Shown here piece after piece: positions 16,568 through 24,375 of a DNA stretch of 64,000 bases (positions within the stretch are counted from its first letter, which is position 1; every line of letters starts with the position of its first letter). This stretch comes from JAOUEA01 sp963821925. GTDB lineage: Bacteria; Actinomycetota; UBA4738; HRBIN12. The notes below the pieces were generated by a model. The model was not told the DNA's origin and did no database searches. It saw nothing but the letters and a program-made list of their open reading frames with translations. A program made the position numbers and the translations under genes. The stretch is from assembly GCA_963821925.1 (NCBI GenBank), contig CAWGFO010000009.1, positions 496,001 to 560,000 on the forward strand, read 5' to 3'.

Positions 16568-17611
16568 CTACTGATCGAGCTCCGTGGCGAGCTCGGAGAG
16601 CCGCTTCGCGACCGCGCGCACCGAGGCCATCGCGCTGAGGTAGTCCATGCGCGTCGGGCCCATCACGCCGATCGTGCCGATCGTGGTGTCGCCGGTCTTG
16701 AACGGCGCCGTGATGATCGAGGTCTCCCACTCGCCGGTTGACGGGTGCTCGCCGCCGATCGTGACCGCGAGCTCACCCCGAGCCGAGCTGACCTCCTGCA
16801 GCACGTGGAGCATCTCCTGCTCGCGCTCGAGCGTCTCGAAGAGCCGGCGGAGCGTTTCGCGCCGCATCTGCTGCGCCTCGTCGGCCAGGTTCGACACGCC
16901 GCCCATCACGACGTGACTCGCTCGTTCGCCCTGCGTCGACCCGCGCAGCAACTCGGCCACGTTCAGGAGCAGATCGTGTTGGTCGCGCGAGGCCTCGGCC
17001 GCGAGTTGCAACAGACGGGCCTGCGCCTCGACGTAGTTGAGGCCCCGGAGGGTCTGGAGCCGCTTCTCGGCGTCGGCGAGCACCTTGGCGTCGAGATGCT
17101 CGGGGCGGTCGATCACGCGCTTGTCGACCCGGCCGTGCTGGCCGATCGCGAGGATCAGGACCGTCGGGCCCATGTCGATCAGCTCGAGGCGCACGAGCGG
17201 CTCTTCGGAGGCGCTCGGCGGCACCGCGAGCCCCGCGTACTGGGTCATGCGGCTGAGGAGCTGCACGGAACCCTTCAGCACTTCCTCGAGGTCGACCATC
17301 ACCTCGGCGAAGTAGCCGGCGATCGCGCGACGCTGGGCCTCGCGGAGGCGCCCGCCCGCCGGCAGCGAGTCGACGTAGTGGCGGTACCCGGCGTCGGTCG
17401 GGATCCGGCCCGCGCTCGTGTGCGGGTGCGAGAGGTAGCCCTGTTCCTCGAGGGCCGCCATCTCGTTGCGGATCGTGGCGCTCGAGACGCCGAGGCCCGC
17501 ATGTTCCGCGATCGTCTCGCTGCCGACCGGCTCACCGCTGCGCACGTACTCCTCGACCACGGCGCGCAACACGGCGGACTTACGGGGTCCCAGCTCGGAA
17601 CGATCGGCCAT
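16568..17611 (-). CDS. hrcA: Heat-inducible transcription repressor HrcA
   Basis: A 347-aa repressor binding CIRCE and kept active by GroEL in known systems. The N-terminal winged helix includes VGSETIAEHAGLGVSSATIRN, and HPHTSAGRIPTDAGYRHYVD is the HrcA signature; the C-terminal domain ends in MGPTRMDYLSAMASVRAVAK. Start ATG 17611 (MADRSELGPRKSAVLRAVVE) is preferred; ATG 17620 and GTG 17632 are in frame, but the latter lies inside the CIRCE element. The CIRCE at 17627-17652 shows autoregulation of hrcA-dnaJ. Confidence 0.95.
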   Translation of the reverse strand: MADRSELGPRKSAVLRAVVEEYVRSGEPVGSETIAEHAGLGVSSATIRNEMAALEEQGYLSHPHTSAGRIPTDAGYRHYVDSLPAGGRLREAQRRAIAGYFAEVMVDLEEVLKGSVQLLSRMTQYAGLAVPPSASEEPLVRLELIDMGPTVLILAIGQHGRVDKRVIDRPEHLDAKVLADAEKRLQTLRGLNYVEAQARLLQLAAEASRDQHDLLLNVAELLRGSTQGERASHVVMGGVSNLADEAQQMRRETLRRLFETLEREQEMLHVLQEVSSARGELAVTIGGEHPSTGEWETSIITAPFKTGDTTIGTIGVMGPTRMDYLSAMASVRAVAKRLSELATELDQ

Positions 17612-17626
17612 GAGGTCCATGATACG

Positions 17627-17652
17627 TAGCACTCAGCCCGGTCGAGTGCTAA
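17627..17652 (-). promoter_or_regulatory. CIRCE operator for hrcA-dnaJ
   Basis: TAGCACTC (17627-17634), nine spacer bases, GAGTGCTAA (17644-17652): an essentially perfect CIRCE inverted repeat. It sits 16 nt upstream of the preferred hrcA ATG. It also lies 89 bp upstream of the divergent ECF sigma gene, so HrcA could affect that promoter too. Confidence 0.95.
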
Positions 17653-17740
17653 TCGGTCCCGACGGCCCCGGCGACCTACGCTGTGCGAAGCAACCTTCCG
17701 GCCCGTTCGTGAGTCCTCCAGGTGAAGGAGGCGATCCCGA

Positions 17741-18259
17741 CTGCTCGACGACGCCGCCATCCGGACGTTCCTGCGTGACGACTACGCCCGCGTGGTCGGC
17801 GCCGTCGCACTCGTCTCGGGCAGCCGTCCGGCTGCCGAGGACGCGGTCCAGGAGGGGCTCCTCCGGGCGTGGTCCCGTTCGGAGCGCGGCGAGTCGATCG
17901 ACTCGCTCGCCTCGTGGGTCGTGACCGTCGCCCTCAACCTCAGCCGGAGCGGGGTCCGGCGAGCGGTCGCCGAACGACGGGCTCGATCGAAGGTGGCCGC
18001 GCTGGACGAACCGACCACCGCGGGACCAAGCGGCGATGCCACCGACGTGCAGCGCGCGCTGGCCGCCCTCCCCCGCCGCCAGCGCGAGGTCGCGGTGCTC
18101 CGACTGATGCTCGAGATGGATACGGCCGAGACCGCCGCCACCCTTGGGATCACCGAAGGCACGGTGAAGAGCACGCTGTCGCGAGCCCGCGAGGCACTCG
18201 CCGACGCGCTCGGCACCGACGACCGAGAGGAGGTGAGCGACCGTGGCGAACCTCGATGA
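17741..18259 (+). CDS. ECF-type sigma factor, probably CTG-initiated
   Basis: A 172-aa sigma factor: region 2 (DDYARVVGAVALVSGSRPAA, EDAVQEGLLRAW) and region 4 (LAALPRRQREVAVLRLMLEM; AATLGITEGTVKSTLSRARE). The frame is open back to a TGA at 17723, and between it and the first GTG (17792) there is no ATG, GTG or TTG. Starting at 17792 would delete the first helix of region 2. A strong GAAGGAGG ends at 17731, 9 nt before CTG 17741, which gives LLDDAAIRTFLRDDYARVV; CTG is therefore the likely start. The downstream membrane propeller protein overlaps its end by 17 nt and is the probable anti-sigma. Confidence 0.85.
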   Translation: MLDDAAIRTFLRDDYARVVGAVALVSGSRPAAEDAVQEGLLRAWSRSERGESIDSLASWVVTVALNLSRSGVRRAVAERRARSKVAALDEPTTAGPSGDATDVQRALAALPRRQREVAVLRLMLEMDTAETAATLGITEGTVKSTLSRAREALADALGTDDREEVSDRGEPR

Positions 18260-20075
18260 CCGCCTGCGACAGGAGCTGCAACGTTCGCTCCGGCCGGCCG
18301 ATCCGGTCGAGTTGTACGAGGACCTGTCGAAGCGGCACGGACGCCGTCGGGTCGCGAGGAAGATCGGAGCGGCGGCGCTCGTGGTATCCGTGCTGGTCGT
18401 CGCGGCCGGAGGCTTCCTGTACTTCAACGACATCTTCCGGGGGGAGCCCGCCGACCAGATGCCGGCTCCAACGGAACCCCGCGTCGTGATCGGTCGGTCA
18501 GACCTTCAGATCTTCGAGGCAGGTGGATCCAACTCGTCGCGGTTCGAGATCTGGTCGGTCGCGACCGACGGGAGTGATCCACGGCCCCTCTATGCCGAGG
18601 ACATCGACGCGGTGGATCCCGTCGCGTCGCCGGATGGAACGTCGGTGGCGTTCCTCCGGCGAGACCCCGAGGAAGCCGCCCCTTGGGCCGATCAGCAGTT
18701 GATGCTTCTCGACCTCGCGGACGGCGAGGTGCGACTGCTCGCGGATGGGATCGCGACGATGCCTCAGGCCGGCACGGTCTCTTGGGCTCCCGACGGCTCG
18801 GCGATCGCGTTCTTGGATACGCGGCGCAAGGGGCTCGACGCGTTCGACGAGTTCGGCCTCCCCCTCGCGGACATCCGCGTCATCGACGTAGCCACGCGGG
18901 AGTCTCGCTGGATCGATATCGGTGGCCTCGGGCAGGGACTCGCATGGTCTCCCGACGGCAGGTCGTTCGCCCTGGTACGCACGTCCGGCGAGTCGTCGGA
19001 ACTCGTCCTCGTCGATCTCGACGGACGTGCCATCAGGACGCTCGACGCCGGCGGACTCGCCGCGCCGGCATGGTCCCCAAGTGGCGACGTGATCGCCTAC
19101 CTCGCGACCGAAGCCGGGGACTCGGATGTCCGGACCGTGTCGGTCGGGTCCGGCACGATCACCGAGCACACCCGGGATGGCGGCCTGAAGGAGTCGGTCG
19201 CCTGGTCCCAGAGCGGCGAAGCTTTCGTCTACACGCACGCCACGCCCAGCGGCTGCGAGGCGCTGCTCCTCCAGGTCGGCTCAGGTGATGTGCGTCGCTT
19301 GACCGACCGCGGATCGCTCGGGGGATGCCCTCGCAGCGTGTCGTGGCAGCGAGGTACAGAGGCTCCGGCCAACCCATCGCCGACCGCTTCTGATGCGACC
19401 GGTCAGGACGTCGGGCTGCCGTTCCGGATCTGCGACGTGTCGACCCTCGGTGGGATTCGCCTTACGAACGCGGGACCGGCTCGCGTCTGGGTCGGCACAC
19501 GGGTCACGGAAGCGGATCGATGCCCGGATTTCGCCGCGAAGCATGTCGTTGCTGCCGACATCGACCTGGACGGCGTGGCGGACGTCTGGACCGACATGAT
19601 GTGCGGAGGTGGCTGTCAGCCCCTACCGAGAGCAGCCATGGATCTGACGGCCGACGGCACCGACGAGCTGTTCGTGCTCGAGGACCTCTTCAGCATCGCC
19701 GACTACCAGGTGTTCACGATCGTGGGCGGCGAACTGGTCGCCGCGACCGTGGCGCCCCCCGGCCACCCGGAGGCAGGCCTCTTCCCCGACGAGGTTGCGG
19801 TGCTCTCCGTCGGGGGAGACGAGGGGTTCGGTGGGTACCTTCGCTGTGAGGGCGACCCGGCGGCACCGACGCTCGTCGTGACCTGGAGCGAGCACCCCGT
19901 CGAGGGCCCCGGTTCGGACGTGAAACAGGTGCACGAAACCCGACTGGTCATGGACGCCGATGGCACCTTCCGGGTCACGCGCTCGAGCGACACGACCCTG
20001 CCAACCGGCCAGGCGCCACCGGGCGTGACCAGCCCGTCGACCGAAGCCTCGTGCGGCATCGAACTCGCGTTATGA
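18243..20075 (+). CDS. Membrane-anchored TolB/PD40 beta-propeller protein, putative anti-sigma factor
   Basis: A 610-aa protein, GTG 18243 behind GAGGAGG. About 40 cytoplasmic residues (LDDRLRQELQRSLRPADPVE) precede one membrane helix at about 43-63 (IGAAALVVSVLVVAAGGFLY). Outside lie at least five WD40-like/PD40 blades (PVASPDGTSVAFL, SWAPDGSAIAFLD, AWSPDGRSFALV, AWSPSGDVIAYLA, AWSQSGEAFVYT). A C-terminal domain with Asp-rich FG-GAP-like segments (AADIDLDGVADVW; MDLTADGTDELFV) ends it. Overlap with the ECF gene and the topology fit a transmembrane anti-sigma factor with an external sensor. The ligand is unknown, and the cytoplasmic part has no recognised zinc anti-sigma motif. Confidence 0.8.
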   Translation: MANLDDRLRQELQRSLRPADPVELYEDLSKRHGRRRVARKIGAAALVVSVLVVAAGGFLYFNDIFRGEPADQMPAPTEPRVVIGRSDLQIFEAGGSNSSRFEIWSVATDGSDPRPLYAEDIDAVDPVASPDGTSVAFLRRDPEEAAPWADQQLMLLDLADGEVRLLADGIATMPQAGTVSWAPDGSAIAFLDTRRKGLDAFDEFGLPLADIRVIDVATRESRWIDIGGLGQGLAWSPDGRSFALVRTSGESSELVLVDLDGRAIRTLDAGGLAAPAWSPSGDVIAYLATEAGDSDVRTVSVGSGTITEHTRDGGLKESVAWSQSGEAFVYTHATPSGCEALLLQVGSGDVRRLTDRGSLGGCPRSVSWQRGTEAPANPSPTASDATGQDVGLPFRICDVSTLGGIRLTNAGPARVWVGTRVTEADRCPDFAAKHVVAADIDLDGVADVWTDMMCGGGCQPLPRAAMDLTADGTDELFVLEDLFSIADYQVFTIVGGELVAATVAPPGHPEAGLFPDEVAVLSVGGDEGFGGYLRCEGDPAAPTLVVTWSEHPVEGPGSDVKQVHETRLVMDADGTFRVTRSSDTTLPTGQAPPGVTSPSTEASCGIELAL

Positions 20076-20082
20076 CGCGCGG

Positions 20083-21234
20083 TCAGCCGGTTGGCGCCTC
20101 CGTGAGCGCCAGCACGAGCTCGTTCAGGAGCAGCATCCCGCGCTCGGTGGGGATCAGCTGGCCGAACTCGTCCTCGAGCAGGCCGCTCTCGATGAACGGC
20201 GCGGCGACCTCCTCGTCGATCCAGCTCGCGGGGATCCCCTCGAGGATCCTGAGCTTCAGGAAGACCTCCTCGAGGTAGGCGTCGGACGGGTCGAGCCGTT
20301 CCTCGCCGCCCACCGGCAACCGGCCCGCCTCTACCTGCGCCATGTACTCCTCGGGCGGACGGATGTTCCACCAGCGGTGGTTCTCCCGGTACGAGTGGGC
20401 CCCCGCGCCGAGCCCCAGGTACGGGCGCCGCTCCCAGTAGCCGAGGTTATGGCGGCATTCGAACCCGGGCTTCGCCCAGTTCGAGACCTCGTAGTGGCGG
20501 TACCCGGCGCCCGCCAACACCTCGCACGCGACGCCGAACATGTCCGCCTGCAGGTCGGGGTCGGGCCCGGGCCGCTCCCCCGCAGCCACCGCCCGCCCGA
20601 GCGGCGTGGCCGGCTCCACCGTGAGCGCGTAGGCGCTGATGTGCTCGGGGGCGAGCGCGACGGTCTCGCGGAGGGTCGCCTCCCACGACTCGGGCGTTTC
20701 ACCCTCGGCGCCGTAGATCAGGTCCAGGTTCACGTTCTCGAAGCCCGCACGGCGAGCCGCGTCGAACGCCCGCCGGACCGACTCGGGCTGATGGATCCGT
20801 TCGAGCGACGCGAGTACCACCGGATCGAACGACTGGGCGCCCATCGAGAGGCGCCCGTAGCCGGCGGCCAGCAAGGCCTCGAGCGTCGACCCGTCGACCG
20901 TGTCGGGGTTCGCCTCGGTCGTGATCTCGGCGTCGTGGGCCACGTCGAACGTCGCGCGTAGGTGCCGGAGCAGCGCCGCCAGGTCCGCCGGCGTCTGCAT
21001 CGTCGGCGTGCCCCCGCCCAAGAACACGCTCTCGACGCTCGCGCCGTCCCAGGAGGGCGCCGACAGGTCCGCCTCGGCCACGACCGCTCGCAGGTATCGA
21101 GGGGCCAGGTGATCGAGTCCCGCGTAGGCGTTGAAGTCGCAGTAGCCGCAGCGCGTCAGGCAGAACGGGATGTGGACGTAGATCCCGGCGCGGTCCGCAT
21201 CGGGCGAGGACGCGGCCTCGGCGCCGCCGGTCAC
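20083..21234 (-). CDS. hemW: Radical SAM heme chaperone HemW
   Basis: A 383-aa radical SAM protein: the 4Fe-4S cysteines are Cys25, Cys29 and Cys32 (CLTRCGYCDF), followed by GGGTPT, EANPDTVD and SMGAQSFD. The HemW rather than HemN identity is supported by HNLGYWERRPYLGLGAGAHS (the N-x2-YW motif) and by position behind lepA. It inserts heme into respiratory enzymes in studied bacteria. GTG 21234 overlaps the lepA TGA (GTGA). It converges with the propeller protein gene with 7 bp between stops. Confidence 0.93.
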   Translation of the reverse strand: MTGGAEAASSPDADRAGIYVHIPFCLTRCGYCDFNAYAGLDHLAPRYLRAVVAEADLSAPSWDGASVESVFLGGGTPTMQTPADLAALLRHLRATFDVAHDAEITTEANPDTVDGSTLEALLAAGYGRLSMGAQSFDPVVLASLERIHQPESVRRAFDAARRAGFENVNLDLIYGAEGETPESWEATLRETVALAPEHISAYALTVEPATPLGRAVAAGERPGPDPDLQADMFGVACEVLAGAGYRHYEVSNWAKPGFECRHNLGYWERRPYLGLGAGAHSYRENHRWWNIRPPEEYMAQVEAGRLPVGGEERLDPSDAYLEEVFLKLRILEGIPASWIDEEVAAPFIESGLLEDEFGQLIPTERGMLLLNELVLALTEAPTG

Positions 21235-23045
21235 TTCTTCTTCTCCCTGGACGAACCGTCGTCGACCCGGAGCGCCGCGATGAACGCCTCCTGCGGCACG
21301 TCGACGCGGCCGACCCGGCGCATCCGCGCCTTCCCCTTCTTCTGCTGCTCGAGGAGCTTGCGTTTCCGCGAGATATCGCCGCCGTAGCACTTGGCCGTGA
21401 CGTCTTTGCGCTTCGCCTTCACGGTCTCGCGCGCGATGATCTTCGATCCGATGGCGGCCTGGATCGCCACGTCGAACAGCTGCCGAGGGATCAGCTCCTT
21501 CAGGCGCTCGACCATCTGCTTGCCATAGGGGTACGCCCGCTCGCGGTGCACGATCGTGCTGAACGCGTCGACCGGCTCGCCGTGGAGCAGCACGTCGACG
21601 CGCACGAGCTTCGCCTCCTGATAGCCGTAGGGCTCGTAGTCGAGCGACGCGTAGCCTTTCGTCCCCGACTTCAGCGCGTCGAAGAAGTCGAACACGATCT
21701 CGGCGAGCGGCAGCACGTAGTGGACCTCGACGCGCTCGGGCGTGAGGTACTTCATGTCGACCATCTCGCCGCGGCGCGACTGGCAGAGGTCGAGCACCGC
21801 GCCCAGGTGGTCGGCGGGCGTGATCACCGTCGCGAACACGATCGGCTCCTCGATCCGGTCGTAGGCGCCCGCCTCGGGCATCTCGGCGGGGTTGTGCACG
21901 ACCGTGACCTCGTCGCCCTGGAAGACCCGGAACTCCACGTTCGGCGCCGTCGCGATCAGCTCCAGGTCGAACTCGCGCTCGAGCCGCTCCTTCACGATGT
22001 CCATGTGCAGCAGCCCCAGGAACCCGCACCGGAACCCGAAACCGAGCGCCATCGAGGATTCCGGCTCGTAGTGCAGGGCGGCGTCGGAGAGCTTCAGCCG
22101 GTCGAGCGCCTCGCGCAGGTCGGAGTAGTCGCCGCCCTCCGCCGGGAACAGTCCCGACCACACCATCGGTTTGGGCTCCCGGTAGCCGGGGAGCGGCTCG
22201 GCGGCGCCGTGCTTGCCGGCGAGCGTGATCGTGTCGCCGACCTTGGCGTGGTGCACGTCCTTCAGACCCGTCACGAGGTAGCCGACCTCGCCCGGGCCGA
22301 GGGAATCGACCGGCGTGGGATCCGGCGCGTTCACGCCGGTTTCCTCGGCCTCGGACTCGACGTGCGTGGCGAACATCTTGATGCGCGCCCGGCTGGGCAG
22401 CCGCCCCTCCTTGATCCGGAGGTAGGTGATCACCCCGCGGTACGGGTCGAACATCGAGTCGAAGATCAGCGCCTGCAGCGGCGCCGCCGGGTCCCCCACC
22501 GGGTGCGGCACGCGGGCGATCACGGCCTGCAGCAGCTCGGGGACGCCCTCCCCCGACTTCGCGCTCACGCGCAGGATGTCGGACTCGTCGCAGTCGAGCA
22601 GGTCGGCGAGCTCCTTCGCGCGCTGGTCCGGGTCGGCCGCGGGCAGGTCGATCTTGTTCAAGGCGGGCACGATCACGAGGCCGGCGTCGCGCGCGAGGTG
22701 GTAGTTCGCGAGGGTCTGCGCCTCGAGGCCTTGCGCAGCGTCGACCAGCAGCACCGCCCCTTCGCAAGCCTCGAGCGACCGCGAGACCTCGTACGTGAAG
22801 TCCACGTGCCCCGGGGTATCGATCAGGTTCAGCTCGTAGCCGTCGTTCAGCAGTCGCACCGACTGAGCCTTGATCGTGATGCCGCGCTCGCGCTCGAGGT
22901 CCATCTTGTCCAGGTACTGCGCACGCATGTCGCGACCCTCGACCGTGTGCGTGACCTCGAGCAGGCGATCGGCCAGCGTGGACTTGCCGTGGTCGATATG
23001 CGCCACGATGCAGAAGTTGCGGATGTGGGAGGTGTCGGTGGTCAC
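21231..23045 (-). CDS. lepA: Elongation factor 4 (LepA)
   Basis: A 604-aa ribosome-associated GTPase (back-translocation/assembly factor). P-loop AHIDHGKST at about 15-23, G2/G3 ERGITIKAQ and DTPGHVDF, G4 NKID (ALNKIDLP). The LepA-specific C-terminal domain ends YGGDISRKRKLLEQQKKGKA with a basic tail. ATG 23045; divergent from rpsT with 63 bp between, which must contain both promoters. Coupled to hemW at its 3' end. Confidence 0.97.
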   Translation of the reverse strand: MTTDTSHIRNFCIVAHIDHGKSTLADRLLEVTHTVEGRDMRAQYLDKMDLERERGITIKAQSVRLLNDGYELNLIDTPGHVDFTYEVSRSLEACEGAVLLVDAAQGLEAQTLANYHLARDAGLVIVPALNKIDLPAADPDQRAKELADLLDCDESDILRVSAKSGEGVPELLQAVIARVPHPVGDPAAPLQALIFDSMFDPYRGVITYLRIKEGRLPSRARIKMFATHVESEAEETGVNAPDPTPVDSLGPGEVGYLVTGLKDVHHAKVGDTITLAGKHGAAEPLPGYREPKPMVWSGLFPAEGGDYSDLREALDRLKLSDAALHYEPESSMALGFGFRCGFLGLLHMDIVKERLEREFDLELIATAPNVEFRVFQGDEVTVVHNPAEMPEAGAYDRIEEPIVFATVITPADHLGAVLDLCQSRRGEMVDMKYLTPERVEVHYVLPLAEIVFDFFDALKSGTKGYASLDYEPYGYQEAKLVRVDVLLHGEPVDAFSTIVHRERAYPYGKQMVERLKELIPRQLFDVAIQAAIGSKIIARETVKAKRKDVTAKCYGGDISRKRKLLEQQKKGKARMRRVGRVDVPQEAFIAALRVDDGSSREKKK

Positions 23046-23091
23046 GACCGCCCATGGTACGGGGCGCCGGGGGCCGCGGACGGGCCGCTGG

Positions 23092-23097
23092 TAGACT
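23092..23097 (+). promoter_or_regulatory. Possible -10 element of a near-leaderless rpsT transcript
   Basis: TAGACT fits the TANNNT form and lies 11 nt upstream of the rpsT ATG; no Shine-Dalgarno sequence precedes that ATG. Transcription from this element would leave a leader of only a few bases. No clear -35 hexamer is seen. Confidence 0.35.
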
Positions 23098-23108
23098 TCT
23101 CCACTCGT

Positions 23109-23378
23109 ATGGCAAACATCAAGTCACAGATCAAGCGGAACAAGCAGAACGAGGTGCGCCACGAGCGCAACAAGGCCGTGCGCTCCTCGCTGAAGACCGC
23201 CACCAAGAAGGTCGAGACGGCCGTCGCCGAGGGTGACGCCGAGGCCGCGCAGCAGCGGGCCCGGGAAGCCGCCCGCGCCCTGGACAAGGCCGCCAGCAAG
23301 GGCGTCGTGCACAAGCGCACCGCCGCCCGCCGCAAGAGCCGCCTCGCCAAGAGCGCGAACGCCGTCGGCGTCGAGTAA
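23109..23378 (+). CDS. rpsT: 30S ribosomal protein S20
   Basis: An 89-aa, very basic helical protein binding 16S rRNA during 30S assembly. It begins MANIKSQIKRNKQNEVRHER and contains KAASKGVVHKRTAARRKSRL, the S20 signature. Monocistronic, between divergent lepA and convergent holA; its stop is 2 bp from the holA stop. The start lacks a visible ribosome-binding site, so it may be translated from a very short leader. Confidence 0.98.
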   Translation: MANIKSQIKRNKQNEVRHERNKAVRSSLKTATKKVETAVAEGDAEAAQQRAREAARALDKAASKGVVHKRTAARRKSRLAKSANAVGVE

Positions 23379-23380
23379 CG

Positions 23381-24316
23381 CTAGGGCGCCGCGATCGCGG
23401 TGATCAGCGCCGGCATCACGATGTCCCCGGTGGATCCAGACTTCAGCGCGCGGTCGGCCTCGGTGATGCGCTCGTGGAGCGACAGGAGCTGAGCCATCGA
23501 GAAGTTCCGCGCCTGCTGCTGATACCGGCGCGCTTGCCAATCGAACCGCAGCCCGGCGGCCTTCGCGACCCGTGCGGGGGGGAGACGGTCGGGCAGCGCG
23601 CGGACCCGGATCAGGTCTCGGAGCCGGCTCGAGACGCCGCCGAGCACCTTGAGCGGGTCGTCGCGGCCCTCCTCGAGCGATCGGAGCGAGCGGATCGCGC
23701 CCGGCAGGTCCTTGCCGAACGCCCGGTCGCACAGGTCCCAGACCTTCTGCTCCCCGAGCCCGCGGAACTGCTCGGCAACGATCGCGGGGGTGACCTTCTG
23801 ACCGGCGTAGGCGCCCGCGAGCTGCTGGATCGCCGCGACGAGCGCGCCGGGCTCCTCGCCGAGGGTCTCCACGAGCGCGCGGGCCGACGGGATGCCGAGG
23901 TCCACGCCGGCGTCCTTCGCGCGCTTGACGACCCACGGCTCGAGCTCCTTTCGGGCGATCGCGACCTGCGTGACCGTGCCCACCGCCTTCACCATCTTGT
24001 CGAGAGCAGCGGGGGGCTTCCCGCGCTCGGCGACCTGACAGCAGATCACGAGCGGCGCGTCGGGGTCGGGGGCCCCGAGGTAGGCGGCGATCTCGGCGAC
24101 GGCGTCCTTCGAGAGCGAGCGGGCGTCGGAGATCATCAGTCCGCGCGGCTCCCCGAATAGCGACGGCGTCGCGAGGTCCTGGAGCTCGCCGCCCTGCCAC
24201 TCGCCCGCGTCGACCTCGGTGGGGTGCGATCCTCCGAAGGCCGCGAGGCCGGCCTCGCGCAGCAGGAACGCGTCCTCGCCCCATAGGAGCGTCACGGGTG
24301 CCGTCGGCGCGGTCAT
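23381..24316 (-). CDS. holA: DNA polymerase III subunit delta
   Basis: A 311-aa clamp-loader subunit. It shows the HolA pattern: LLWGEDAFLLREAGLAAF at the N-terminus, an AAA-like first domain without a usable Walker A, LEPWVVKRAKDAGVDLG in the middle, the segment KVWDLCDRAFGKDLPGAIRS, and the C-terminal helical domain with ARNFSMAQLLSLHERITEAD. ATG 24316. Position between comEC and rpsT/lepA is the standard actinobacterial one, although here an MFS gene is inserted between holA and comEC. Confidence 0.93.
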   Translation of the reverse strand: MTAPTAPVTLLWGEDAFLLREAGLAAFGGSHPTEVDAGEWQGGELQDLATPSLFGEPRGLMISDARSLSKDAVAEIAAYLGAPDPDAPLVICCQVAERGKPPAALDKMVKAVGTVTQVAIARKELEPWVVKRAKDAGVDLGIPSARALVETLGEEPGALVAAIQQLAGAYAGQKVTPAIVAEQFRGLGEQKVWDLCDRAFGKDLPGAIRSLRSLEEGRDDPLKVLGGVSSRLRDLIRVRALPDRLPPARVAKAAGLRFDWQARRYQQQARNFSMAQLLSLHERITEADRALKSGSTGDIVMPALITAIAAP

Positions 24317-24375
24317 CGTGCGGATGCTACCGCGGCGTCCCGACGCCGAACCCGGGCCGGACGTAGGCTCGCGCG

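Noticed and set aside
20083..23115. One continuous 1010-codon frame across hemW and most of lepA
   Set aside because: The upstream two thirds are Arg/Ala-rich antisense-like sequence in a shifted frame of lepA; lepA itself is intact in another frame and hemW starts at GTG 21234.
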